Source: Haliea sp964022665 (GTDB lineage: Bacteria > Pseudomonadota > Gammaproteobacteria > Pseudomonadales > Halieaceae). From it: a stretch of 64,000 nt of DNA. Below the pieces are notes generated by a model, which was not told the DNA's origin, did not search any database, and worked only from the letters and a program-made list of their open reading frames with translations. The stretch is from NCBI GenBank assembly GCA_964022665.1, contig CAXIDF010000018.1:25558-89557 (forward strand), written 5' to 3'. Each line of letters opens with the position of its first letter. The stretch's first letter is position 1. A program made the position numbers and the translations under genes. Of the stretch, positions 7,781 to 15,925 are shown one piece after another.

Positions 7781-10374
7781 CAGTTGGCCACTATGTTAAC
7801 GAGTTTCCCCGGCACCACAATCACCTTGCGCACCGTTACGCCGTCCAGGAAGCGCTGTACGTTGTCCTGTGCCATGGCTGCGGCTTCTACCGTGGCTTTG
7901 TCCGCATCGGCGGCCACGGCGATCTGGGCCCGCACTTTACCGTTTACCTGCACCGCCATGTCGATGCTGTCGCGCACCAGGGCGCTGGCATCCACTTGCG
8001 GCCACGGCGCATCCAGCAGCGGGCCTTTGCCACCCAGCAGCGGCCACAGGTGGTGGCAGATGTGTGGCACGATGGGGCTCAGCATCAGCACCACGGCCTG
8101 CAGTGCTTCGCGCACAACCGCCCGTGCGGCGGGTTCTGACTGGTCGAGCCGGGCGATGTCGTTGCACAGCTCCATGATGGCGGCGACCGCCGTGTTGAAG
8201 GTTTGCCGGCGACCGTAGTCGTCGCTCACCTTGGCTATGGTCTCGTGGGCCTTGCGGCGCAGCTGGCGCTCGGCATCGCCGAGTGTGGCTGGCGCCAGGT
8301 CTGCGCTTTCACCCGCTTCAAGGTGTGCATGCACTTGTTTCCACAGCTTGCGCAGAAAGCGGCTGGCGCCCTCCACACCGGCATCGTGCCACTCCAGGGT
8401 TTGCTCGGGCGGCGCGGCGAACATGGTGAACAGGCGCACGGTGTCGGCGCCGAAGGTCTCCACGGCGGAATGCGGGTCGATACCGTTGTTCTTGGACTTG
8501 GACATCTTGGTCACGCCACCGGAGATGACCTCATCACCGCTTTGGCGCTCCACAGCGCGCAGCACCCGGCCGCGCTCATCGCGTTCGACATCCACGTCGG
8601 TCGGCGCCACCCAGATGCGGCTGCCGCCCGGACCTTCACGGTAGAAGGATTCCGCCAGCACCATACCCTGGCAGAGCAGGCGCTCGAAGGGCTCGCTGGA
8701 GCTGACCAGGCCTTCATCACGCATCAGCTTGTGGAAGAAGCGCGCGTAGAGCAGGTGCAGGATGGCGTGTTCGATGCCGCCCACATACTGGTCGACTGGC
8801 AGCCAGTAGTTGGCCAGCTCGGGGTCCAGCATGCCCTCCTCGAAGTCGGGGCAGGTATAGCGAGCGTAGTACCAGCTGGATTCCATGAACGTGTCGAACG
8901 TGTCGGTTTCGCGCTCGACGGGCTGCCCGTCAAGCTCGTCCTGGCGCCATTGCGGGTCGGCCTTGATCGGCGAGATAACGCCATCCATGACCACGTCTTC
9001 GGGCAACAGCACGGGCAGTTTATGTGCCGGCACCGGGATTTCACCGCCTTGCGGCAGGTTGAGCATCGGGATGGGGGCGCCCCAGTAGCGCTGGCGCGAA
9101 ACGCCCCAGTCGCGCAGCCGGTAATTGGTGGTGACCTGACCGCGCCCGGCCTGTTCAAGACGCGCGGCGATGGCCGCAAATGCCGCTTCCGAGGTCAATC
9201 CATCAAATTCCGCTGAATTGATCAGTGTGCCCTTCACCGTTGCCGCAGCCTGTGACAGGTCGATGTCAGCGCCATCCTCGGCGGCAATCACCGGGCGTAT
9301 GGGCAGTGCGTATTTGCGTGCAAACTCCCAGTCCCGCTGGTCGTGCGCCGGTACCGCCATGATGGCACCGGAGCCGTAGTCCATGAGTACGTAGTTGGCT
9401 ACCCACACCGGGACTTCTTCGCCGCTGAGCGGGTTGATGGCGCGCAGGCCGGTGTCCAGGCCGCGCTTTTCCATGGTGGCCATATCGGCCTCTGCCGATG
9501 ACTGAGTCTTGCAGGCTTCGATGAACGCCTGCAGTTCAGGATTGTCTGCCGCCAGAGCGCGGGAGACCGGGTGCTCTGCTGCCAGGCACATGTAGGTGAC
9601 CCCAAACAGCGTGTCTGGCCGTGTGGTATAGACCTCAAGGCGGTCCGTGCCCGCCACCGGGGTGGCGAGGTCGAAACTCAGGTCGACCCCGCGGCTCTTG
9701 CCGATCCAGTTGCGCTGCATGGTGCGCACCTGCTCCGGCCAGTGCGGCAGCTGGTCCAGGTCTGCCAGCAATTCCTCGGCGTAGGCGGTGATGCGGATAA
9801 ACCACTGGGGAATTTCACGGCGCTCCACGAGCGCCCCGGAACGCCAGCCGCGACCGTCAATAACCTGCTCGTTGGCCAGTACCGTCTGGTCCACCGGGTC
9901 CCAGTTGACCGTTGCCATTTTCTTGTACACCAGCCCCTTTTCATATAGGCGGGTGAAGAACCATTGCTCCCAGCGGTAGTAGTCGGGCTTGCAGGTGGCC
10001 AGCTCGCGAGACCAGTCGAACCCGAAGCCCAGGCTTTGCAGCTGGCCTTTCATGTAGGCAATGTTCTTGTAGGTCCAGGCAGCCGGGGCGGTATTGTTCT
10101 GCACCGCGGCGTTCTCTGCCGGCAGGCCAAAGGCGTCCCACCCCATCGGGTGCAGCACATTCTTGCCCAGCATGCGCTGGTAGCGGGAGATGACATCGGT
10201 GATGGTGTAGTTGCGCACATGGCCCATGTGCAGCTTGCCGCTGGGGTAGGGGAACATCGCCAGGCAGTAGAATTTCTCCCGTCCTGCATCCTTCTTCACG
10301 GCAAAGCTCTGCTCTTGCTGCCAGTGGTCCTGGGCGGCCTGTTCAAGAATCTTCGGCTGGTAATGCGGGTCCAT
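7780..10374 (-). CDS. leuS: Leucyl-tRNA synthetase
   Basis: An 864-residue class I synthetase that charges tRNA-Leu. The HIGH signature appears as HMGH at residues 49-52 and KMSKS appears intact near residue 620. The CP1 editing domain between them includes TTRPDTLFG and VPAHDQRD. The sequence is close to E. coli LeuS along its whole length. I start at the ATG at 10374 (MDPHYQPKIL) because the E. coli protein begins at the equivalent point. An in-frame ATG 25 codons upstream would add a basic, non-conserved extension. No clear Shine-Dalgarno precedes 10374. First gene of leuS-lptE-holA. Confidence 0.96.
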   Translation of the reverse strand: MDPHYQPKILEQAAQDHWQQEQSFAVKKDAGREKFYCLAMFPYPSGKLHMGHVRNYTITDVISRYQRMLGKNVLHPMGWDAFGLPAENAAVQNNTAPAAWTYKNIAYMKGQLQSLGFGFDWSRELATCKPDYYRWEQWFFTRLYEKGLVYKKMATVNWDPVDQTVLANEQVIDGRGWRSGALVERREIPQWFIRITAYAEELLADLDQLPHWPEQVRTMQRNWIGKSRGVDLSFDLATPVAGTDRLEVYTTRPDTLFGVTYMCLAAEHPVSRALAADNPELQAFIEACKTQSSAEADMATMEKRGLDTGLRAINPLSGEEVPVWVANYVLMDYGSGAIMAVPAHDQRDWEFARKYALPIRPVIAAEDGADIDLSQAAATVKGTLINSAEFDGLTSEAAFAAIAARLEQAGRGQVTTNYRLRDWGVSRQRYWGAPIPMLNLPQGGEIPVPAHKLPVLLPEDVVMDGVISPIKADPQWRQDELDGQPVERETDTFDTFMESSWYYARYTCPDFEEGMLDPELANYWLPVDQYVGGIEHAILHLLYARFFHKLMRDEGLVSSSEPFERLLCQGMVLAESFYREGPGGSRIWVAPTDVDVERDERGRVLRAVERQSGDEVISGGVTKMSKSKNNGIDPHSAVETFGADTVRLFTMFAAPPEQTLEWHDAGVEGASRFLRKLWKQVHAHLEAGESADLAPATLGDAERQLRRKAHETIAKVSDDYGRRQTFNTAVAAIMELCNDIARLDQSEPAARAVVREALQAVVLMLSPIVPHICHHLWPLLGGKGPLLDAPWPQVDASALVRDSIDMAVQVNGKVRAQIAVAADADKATVEAAAMAQDNVQRFLDGVTVRKVIVVPGKLVNIVAN

Positions 10375-10461
10375 GTGCTGTTTTACTCGACTGGTTTGGG
10401 CACGGAACGGGTGGCGGCTTGCAGAGTGGCGACCGTTCTTGCTGTGCAAAAAAAGAGGGTG

Positions 10462-10467
10462 ATTCTA
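10462..10467 (-). promoter_or_regulatory. Possible -10 element for leuS
   Basis: The minus strand reads TAGAAT here, about 88 bases before the chosen leuS start. A -35 match (TTCGCC, 18 bp upstream) is poor. Proposed only because the element is a five-of-six match in the right place. Confidence 0.3.
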
Positions 10468-10499
10468 TCAGTATTCAGGGCCTGCGGCGAAGCAAGGGC

Positions 10500-10943
10500 T
10501 CAGGCCAGCTGCAGGAGTGGCAGCCTGGCGCGCAGCATTGCGCCGTCGCCCACGATATCCGCGAGGCTGGTGTCATCCAGCTCCCGATAGAAGGCCTCCA
10601 CACCGCGCCGGAAGAGCCCGCTCAGGTTGCAGGCGCCGGCCAGCGGGCAGCTGTTGGTAGCAGGATTGAAACACTCCACGAAATCGCCGCTGTCTTCCAG
10701 CTCCCGTACCACCTTGCCCACCGATATGCGCTTCGGGTCCATGCCCAATTGCACGCCGCCGTGCCTGCCACGCATGGTCGACAGGTAACCCAGCTGCCCG
10801 AGGTGTCGCGCGGATTTCAGCAGATGGGCGCGGGAGATAGCAAACGCCGCGGCAATATCGGCGATACGTACCTGCTGGCCTGGACGGGCGGCGCAGTACA
10901 TGAGAATGCGCAGCGAGTAGTTTGTGTAGGCGGTGAGGCGAAT
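10500..10943 (-). CDS. nsrR: Rrf2-family, NsrR-like Fe-S regulator with a probable ATT start codon
   Basis: Rrf2 regulators are winged-helix repressors that often bind an Fe-S cluster. NsrR senses nitric oxide. The protein has the recognition helix region (ISRAHLLKSARHLGQLGYL) and MRGRHGGVQLG, then three cysteines spaced C-x7-C-x5-C, as in NsrR. The family N-terminus (LTAYTNYSLRILMY) is encoded upstream of the first ATG (10901), which would cut off about 14 conserved residues. No ATG, GTG or TTG lies between that point and the upstream in-frame TGA at 10962-10964. The best start is ATT at 10941-10943, giving MRLTAYTNYSLR, with AGGAG 8-12 bases before it. The gene is divergent from cydAB. A sequencing error near the start is the alternative. 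Confidence 0.72.
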   Translation of the reverse strand: MRLTAYTNYSLRILMYCAARPGQQVRIADIAAAFAISRAHLLKSARHLGQLGYLSTMRGRHGGVQLGMDPKRISVGKVVRELEDSGDFVECFNPATNSCPLAGACNLSGLFRRGVEAFYRELDDTSLADIVGDGAMLRARLPLLQLA

Positions 10944-10964
10944 GGACGTTGCTCCTGAAATTCA

Positions 10965-11014
10965 ATATTAGGTATTGCTTATGTAATGGAATTTATAAAT
11001 ACTATATTAGATAT
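10965..11014. promoter_or_regulatory. AT-rich nsrR-cydA intergenic region with 11-bp direct repeats
   Basis: ATATTAGGTAT at 10965-10975 and ATATTAGATAT at 11004-11014 differ at one base and start 39 bp apart, close to four helical turns. They lie in a strongly AT-rich stretch between the divergent regulator and cydA, in an otherwise GC-rich region. This is a sensible place for regulator binding, but the repeats do not obviously match the published NsrR palindrome. Confidence 0.4.
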
Positions 11015-11042
11015 CACTTAATGCCGAAACAAGGGGCCTGCC

Positions 11043-12464
11043 GTGTTTGAGTTTTTCGACGCATCGATGCTGGCGCGTATCCAGTTCGCCTTCACCGTAT
11101 CCTTCCACATTATTTTTCCGGCGTTCTCCATTGGCCTGGCGAGCTACCTGTTCGTACTTGAGGGTCTGTGGCTGAAGACGGAGAACCCGGTTTACCTCAA
11201 CCTGTACAAGTACTGGTTGAAGATATTTGCCGTCGCGTTCGGCATGGGCGTGGTGTCCGGCCTGGTGATGTCCTATCAGTTTGGCACCAACTGGAGTGTG
11301 TTCTCCGACCGGGCAGGGCCGGTGATCGGGCCGCTGCTGGCCTATGAGGTGCTGACCGCGTTTTTCCTCGAGGCGGGTTTCCTCGGCATCATGCTTTTTG
11401 GCATGGAGCGGGTTGGCAAGCGCCTGCACTTTTTCGCCACCACCATGGTTGCCTTCGGTACGCTGCTCTCTGCCACCTGGATCCTGTCGGTAAACAGCTG
11501 GATGCAAACCCCGACGGGCCACGCTGTGAACGAGCTCGGCCAGTTTGTCCCCGTTGACTGGCTGGCTATCATCTTCAACCCCAGCTTTCCGTATCGCCTG
11601 GTGCACATGACCCTGGCGTCCTACCTCACTGTTTCCTTTGTTGTGGGCGGTGTCGGGGCGTGGCACCTGCTGCGAAACAAGACGAACCCCGAGGCGCGCA
11701 AGATGTTCTCCATGGCCATGTGGATGGCGACTTTCGTGGCACCGTTGCAGATTTTCGCCGGCGACCTGCACGGGCTCAACACACTTGAGCATCAGCCGAT
11801 GAAGGTGGCCGCGATGGAAGGGCACTGGGAGAGACAAACCGGCGCGCCGTTCCTGCTCTTGGCCTGGCCCGATTCAGCGGCGGAGAAAAACGTCTTTGAA
11901 GTGGGTATTCCCTACGCTTCGGCGCTTGTGCTTACCCACGATATCGGTGGCGAGACCCCGGGTCTGACCGATGTGCCTGCGAGCGACAGGCCCCCGGTGG
12001 GCATGGTGTTCTGGTCTTTCCGGATCATGCTCTTGATTGGGACCCTGATGGCGCTAATCGGTGTCTACTCCGCCTGGCTGCGCTGGCGCGGAAGGCTCTA
12101 CGATACGCCGTGGCTGCAGCGTGCGGCAGTCTGGATGGGGCCCTCCGGGTTTGTCGCTGTGCTCGCTGGCTGGATTGTGACTGAAGTCGGCCGCCAGCCC
12201 TTCACCGTCTATGGTCTGCTGCGCACCAGTGACTCGCTGGCACCTGTTGACGCACCGGCAGTGGCGGCGTCGCTGATCGCCTTCATCGTGGTCTATTTCG
12301 CCCTGTTTGGCGCCGGTACTTATTACATCATCCGCATGATGGGTGCGACGCCCGATGGGCAGGGGCCGCAAACCGGAGCGCCCCAGCGTGCCGCGGGCAC
12401 AACCCCGCTCGCATCAATGCAGCCCGCCATGAACAAGCCCACCACAAACAATGGAGGTGCCTGA
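11043..12464 (+). CDS. cydA: Cytochrome bd-type (CioA-like) quinol oxidase subunit I
   Basis: The 473-residue heme-bearing subunit of a cyanide-insensitive/bd quinol oxidase, which reduces oxygen to water in the inner membrane. The b595/d ligand histidine sits in FTVSFHIIFP (H22). A second conserved histidine lies in FPYRLVHMTLASYL, and the quinol-site GRQP motif occurs as EVGRQPF. The Q-loop is short, which points to the CioA branch rather than E. coli CydA. The start is GTG at 11043. The C-terminal 35 residues are polar. The stop is one base before the cydB start. The divergent NsrR-like regulator suggests control by nitric oxide or oxygen. Confidence 0.94.
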   Translation: MFEFFDASMLARIQFAFTVSFHIIFPAFSIGLASYLFVLEGLWLKTENPVYLNLYKYWLKIFAVAFGMGVVSGLVMSYQFGTNWSVFSDRAGPVIGPLLAYEVLTAFFLEAGFLGIMLFGMERVGKRLHFFATTMVAFGTLLSATWILSVNSWMQTPTGHAVNELGQFVPVDWLAIIFNPSFPYRLVHMTLASYLTVSFVVGGVGAWHLLRNKTNPEARKMFSMAMWMATFVAPLQIFAGDLHGLNTLEHQPMKVAAMEGHWERQTGAPFLLLAWPDSAAEKNVFEVGIPYASALVLTHDIGGETPGLTDVPASDRPPVGMVFWSFRIMLLIGTLMALIGVYSAWLRWRGRLYDTPWLQRAAVWMGPSGFVAVLAGWIVTEVGRQPFTVYGLLRTSDSLAPVDAPAVAASLIAFIVVYFALFGAGTYYIIRMMGATPDGQGPQTGAPQRAAGTTPLASMQPAMNKPTTNNGGA

Positions 12465-12465
12465 A

Positions 12466-13470
12466 ATGCTGGATTTACCGCTGATCTGGGCCGGTTTGCT
12501 GGCGCTGGGTATTTTCATCTACGTTGCCCTGGACGGTTTTGACCTGGGCGTCGGCCTGCTTTTCCCGTTTCTGGCCACGGATGAGGAGCGAGATACGGCG
12601 ATGAACACGGTTGCACCGGTGTGGGACGGTAACGAAACCTGGCTCATACTCGGTGGCGGCGGTCTTTTCGCCGCCTTTCCGCTCGCTTATGCGGTCGTCA
12701 TGCCCGCGCTTTACGCGCCGTTCATCATCATGTTGCTGGCACTGGTGTTTCGCGGTGTGGCTTTCGAGTACCGCTGGCGTGACCCGGCACACAAGCGCCT
12801 CTGGGATGTGAGTTTCGTGTTCGGCTCGGCACTGGCAACTTTCATGCAGGGCATCGTGCTGGGCACCTTCGTGCAGGGTATCGAAGTGGAAGGGCGCGCC
12901 TACGCGGGTGGCTGGTGGGACTGGCTGACACCCTTTACCGTCACTGTTGGCTTCGCCCTGTGCGCTGGCTATGCCTTGCTGGGCGCTGGCTGGCTGGTGT
13001 TGAAAACCGACGGTGCCCTGCGCCAGCAGGCCTACCGGTTCGCCAAACGCGCTGCTATCAGCACCTTCCTTTTCGTGGTGGTGGTCAGTGTGTGGACCCC
13101 GTTCCTGTCGCCGGAAATTTTTACCCGCTGGTTCAGCCTGCCCAACCTCTACTGGGTAGCGCCTGTGCCGTTGCTCACCGCCGCTACCGCTGCGCTGGTG
13201 GCCTGGGGCATCCGTGGGCAACGCGATGCAGTGGTCTACCCCGCGACCCTGGTGCTGCTGGGGTTGTGTTTCGTGGGCCTGGGTGTAGGGCTTACGCCGT
13301 ATATCGTACCCCGGGCGATTACCATACAAGACGCCGCCGCACCGGATTCAAGCCTGCAGTTCATGCTGGTGGGGGCGTTGCTGATGTTGCCCTTGATACT
13401 GGGCTACACGGCGTACTCCTACTGGATATTCCGGGGCAAGGTCCGGCCCGGTGACGGCGGGTATCACTGA
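12466..13470 (+). CDS. cydB: Cytochrome bd-type quinol oxidase subunit II
   Basis: A 334-residue polytopic membrane protein pairing with CydA. It begins with the characteristic LPLIWAGLLALGIFIYVALDGFD and GVGLLFPF segments, then WDGNETWLILGGGGLFAAFP, a highly conserved CydB block. About eight transmembrane helices can be seen. I use the ATG at 12466, since a GGAGG lies 9 bases upstream (12453-12457), rather than the in-frame ATG at 12451, which would overlap the end of cydA. Its stop overlaps the next tiny gene (TGATG). Confidence 0.95.
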   Translation: MLDLPLIWAGLLALGIFIYVALDGFDLGVGLLFPFLATDEERDTAMNTVAPVWDGNETWLILGGGGLFAAFPLAYAVVMPALYAPFIIMLLALVFRGVAFEYRWRDPAHKRLWDVSFVFGSALATFMQGIVLGTFVQGIEVEGRAYAGGWWDWLTPFTVTVGFALCAGYALLGAGWLVLKTDGALRQQAYRFAKRAAISTFLFVVVVSVWTPFLSPEIFTRWFSLPNLYWVAPVPLLTAATAALVAWGIRGQRDAVVYPATLVLLGLCFVGLGVGLTPYIVPRAITIQDAAAPDSSLQFMLVGALLMLPLILGYTAYSYWIFRGKVRPGDGGYH

Positions 13471-13607
13471 TGAGTGAGCGTGAGGCACCGCAGCGCAGGG
13501 AGCATGGCCTGGGAAAAAAGTGGGCCTGGTTTATCGGGCTCTGGGTGAGCGGGGTGCTGGTGGTGGGTGCCGTCTCTGCCTTGTTACGCTGGATACTGCT
13601 GCCCTGA
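13470..13607 (+). CDS. DUF2474 small third subunit of the bd oxidase
   Basis: A 45-residue protein whose ATG overlaps the cydB stop (TGATG). It has a basic N-terminus and one transmembrane helix (about residues 18-42: KWAWFIGLWVSGVLVVGAV and on). This is the DUF2474 pattern. Such genes sit right after cioB/cydB and play the part of CydX, a one-helix subunit that stabilises the heme site. Position, size and topology all agree. Short genes of this kind are easily missed in automatic annotation. Confidence 0.85.
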   Translation: MSEREAPQRREHGLGKKWAWFIGLWVSGVLVVGAVSALLRWILLP

Positions 13608-13633
13608 GTCAGCCGAGGAGAGGAAGGATCAAG

Positions 13634-14620
13634 ATGGATATCAGAATCGTTACTGCCGTTTGTCTGTCGGCTCTTATTGCGCCGCTGGCTGCCGTTGAAC
13701 TGGCTGTGAGTGCCGACGCGCCACAGGTGGGAGGAGCCGAGGTTGATCAAGCGAGGCTGACAGCCGGGTTTCAGGCACTGGAATCAGCCTGTTTCAGCTG
13801 TCACAGCCCCGATGCGGCCGCAGGTAACCGTGTTGCGCCACCTATGGCGGCGATCAAGCAGCACTACGTGCAGGCCGATACGGCCTATACCGAGTTCAGT
13901 CGCGTCCTGGCGACCTTCGTGCAGGACCCCTCCGCGGAGAATGCGCGCATGCCCGGTGCGATCAATCGCTTCGGGCTTATGCCCAAGCTTTCCTTTGACC
14001 GCGCCCTGCTGGAGGACATTGCCTATTACATCTACCACAGCCCCCTGGAAGCGCCGTCATGGTATGCGCAGCATTTCCAGGCCGAGCAGCAAAAGCGCCG
14101 ACGGGTGGGCCGGCCCGCGCTGGTGACCGATGCAGATTATCTACGCCACGGCAGAGACATTGCGCTGCGCGCCAAGGCAACCCTGGGCAGCAACCTGAAG
14201 CAGGCCATCAGTGCGGGTGGCACGGTAGCGGCCATCGATTTCTGCCACACCAACGCCATTCCCCTCACCGAGGGGGCGTCGGCTGGGCAGGACGCCGCGG
14301 TCCGTCGCGTCAGCGACCGGCCACGTAACCCCGCCAATGCGGCCAACAGTACTGAGCTTGCCTATATTGCCGAGGCCAAATCCGCGCTGGCTGCGGGTGC
14401 TGAGCCGCAGCCCGCCGTGCACCGGGTTGGCGGAGAGGTGGTGGCGTATTATCCCATCGTCACCAACGGCATGTGTTTGCAGTGTCACGGCCCGCCGGGC
14501 CAGGCGTTGGACGTCGCAACCCACAGCGCGCTGCAGGACCGCTATCCCGAGGATCAGGCGACAGGCTATGGTGTAGACGAGCTGCGGGGAATTTTCGTGG
14601 TGTCGATGGACGCGCCCTAG
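13634..14620 (+). CDS. Secreted c-type cytochrome domain fused to a DUF3365 (Tll0287-like) domain
   Basis: A 328-residue exported protein with a hydrophobic signal sequence (residues 1-20). It carries two CxxCH heme-attachment motifs: CFSCH at residues 53-57 and CLQCH near residue 290. The first half resembles a monoheme cytochrome c with a later methionine ligand candidate. The second half, from about residue 165, matches DUF3365/Tll0287, a heme-binding PAS-like domain ending in GVDELRGIFVVS. The start at 13634 follows a GAGGAGAGGAAG purine run. It follows cydAB-DUF2474 by 26 bp and is probably in the same operon. A periplasmic redox or sensing role is inferred; the pairing of the two domains is unusual to me. 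Confidence 0.8.
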   Translation: MDIRIVTAVCLSALIAPLAAVELAVSADAPQVGGAEVDQARLTAGFQALESACFSCHSPDAAAGNRVAPPMAAIKQHYVQADTAYTEFSRVLATFVQDPSAENARMPGAINRFGLMPKLSFDRALLEDIAYYIYHSPLEAPSWYAQHFQAEQQKRRRVGRPALVTDADYLRHGRDIALRAKATLGSNLKQAISAGGTVAAIDFCHTNAIPLTEGASAGQDAAVRRVSDRPRNPANAANSTELAYIAEAKSALAAGAEPQPAVHRVGGEVVAYYPIVTNGMCLQCHGPPGQALDVATHSALQDRYPEDQATGYGVDELRGIFVVSMDAP

Positions 14621-14677
14621 CGTCTACATCAGTGCGCCTGCAGCTGGCCGGGTTGGCCGCCTACAGGCTTGTGGACT

Positions 14678-15925
14678 CTAGCGTATGTAGGCCCGCGGCA
14701 GTGTGGCGTCGACCGGCAGGTAGCGATCACGCAGCTCGGTCTGGCGGCTGCGCATGGGCTGCAGGCGGCCCCCGAGGATGACGTGGTCGGCGGATTCCAC
14801 CAGTTCCAGCGGGTCCCCGCTCCAGATCACCAGATCCGCGGGTGCGCCGCGCTCCAGCCGGCCGCCGGGCAGCCCGAATATCTCCGCGGGATTGCGTGTG
14901 AGGGCGGCCAGCGCGGCGTCCCTGGCGAGGCCATTGGCGGCGGCAACCCCGGCCAACTGACGCTGTTTGCGCGCGTGGTGCGTACCCGCTCCCGAAAAGC
15001 TGATGCGGACACCAGCGGCGTGCAGCAGCGCGGCGTTATCCAGGCGCGCGCCGAGCATGTCGAAGCTGTCTGGCAGGTTCTGCAGGGGGTCCAACAGTAC
15101 CGGCACCTCGGCGTCAGCCAGTTGTGCCGCGACCATCCAGGCTTCTGCGCCACCCTCAATCACCGCCCTGAAACCGTGCCGCTCGGCGAATGCCAGCACC
15201 TGCAGGATATCGCTGGCGCGGTGCACGCTGAATACCACGGTGCCGCTGCGTTTATAGCCCTTCAGTGCCGCCCGGCCTTCGCGCGTGAGCAGGGTGTGGT
15301 CGCCGTGGCGCGGTGTCGACTCACTTTCGGCGGCGGCCTGTTCGAGTACCATCCACTGCGCGGCGCGCGAGCCGCCGGCCAGGGTCGAAGCACTTTCGCC
15401 CAGCGCAATGAACAGTACCGGGTCACCCATGAAGCTCTGGTAACCGCTGTCCAGCAGCACCGTGCGCCCCTGGCCGCCGATGATCGAGCTGCCTGCCATA
15501 GCGCCCAGCAGGCTGAAGCCGAAGCCCTCGATGCGGGTAACGGGAATGGGGCTGGAGTGCGGGTTGTAAGCGCTGACCACGTTGAACTCCGGGCGCATGG
15601 GCGGCGAGCCGATCTGCGTTACCGCCGAGTCCACCGAGGGCCAGACCATGTCGATTTCATTCAGCCCCAGCGCCGTGATGCCCGCGAACAGCGCAGGTGT
15701 CACCGGCCGTCCGGCGGCATCCAGTTCCGTGCTGTCTACCGGCGCTCGCAGATCGCTGCCAATCTCGGCGATACGCCCGTCGCGCACCAGGATGTCCGCG
15801 GAGGCCAGTGTGCCCGCCGCTGTCATGGTGTGCAGCTGGGCGTCGCGAATGAGCAGGGAGTCGGCGCCGGCCACGGCGTGGCAGCAGAGCAGGACCGCGG
15901 CGAGTGTCCATTGCAGTGTCTTCAT
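14678..15925 (-). CDS. Secreted amidohydrolase-like protein lacking the HxH metal motif
   Basis: A 415-residue protein with a signal peptide (cleavage near AVAG-AD, residue 20) and the overall plan of imidazolonepropionase-like amidohydrolases: a beta-sandwich start (LLIRDAQLHTM), a barrel, and a C-terminal GAPADLVIWSGDPLELVES that is typical of the superfamily. Where active members read GLIDxHxH, this protein reads ALFAGITALGLNE, with no histidine. Other expected histidine and aspartate ligands are also not evident. It is probably inactive, or works through its neighbour. The start codon overlaps the stop of the intact amidohydrolase gene (ATGA), so the two are almost certainly co-translated. 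Confidence 0.78.
   Translation of the reverse strand: MKTLQWTLAAVLLCCHAVAGADSLLIRDAQLHTMTAAGTLASADILVRDGRIAEIGSDLRAPVDSTELDAAGRPVTPALFAGITALGLNEIDMVWPSVDSAVTQIGSPPMRPEFNVVSAYNPHSSPIPVTRIEGFGFSLLGAMAGSSIIGGQGRTVLLDSGYQSFMGDPVLFIALGESASTLAGGSRAAQWMVLEQAAAESESTPRHGDHTLLTREGRAALKGYKRSGTVVFSVHRASDILQVLAFAERHGFRAVIEGGAEAWMVAAQLADAEVPVLLDPLQNLPDSFDMLGARLDNAALLHAAGVRISFSGAGTHHARKQRQLAGVAAANGLARDAALAALTRNPAEIFGLPGGRLERGAPADLVIWSGDPLELVESADHVILGGRLQPMRSRQTELRDRYLPVDATLPRAYIR

Noticed and set aside
10573..10965. Alternative frame with a TTG start at the nsrR 5' end
   Set aside because: It has a conventional start but its product lacks any Rrf2 feature; the HTH and three cysteines belong to the other frame.
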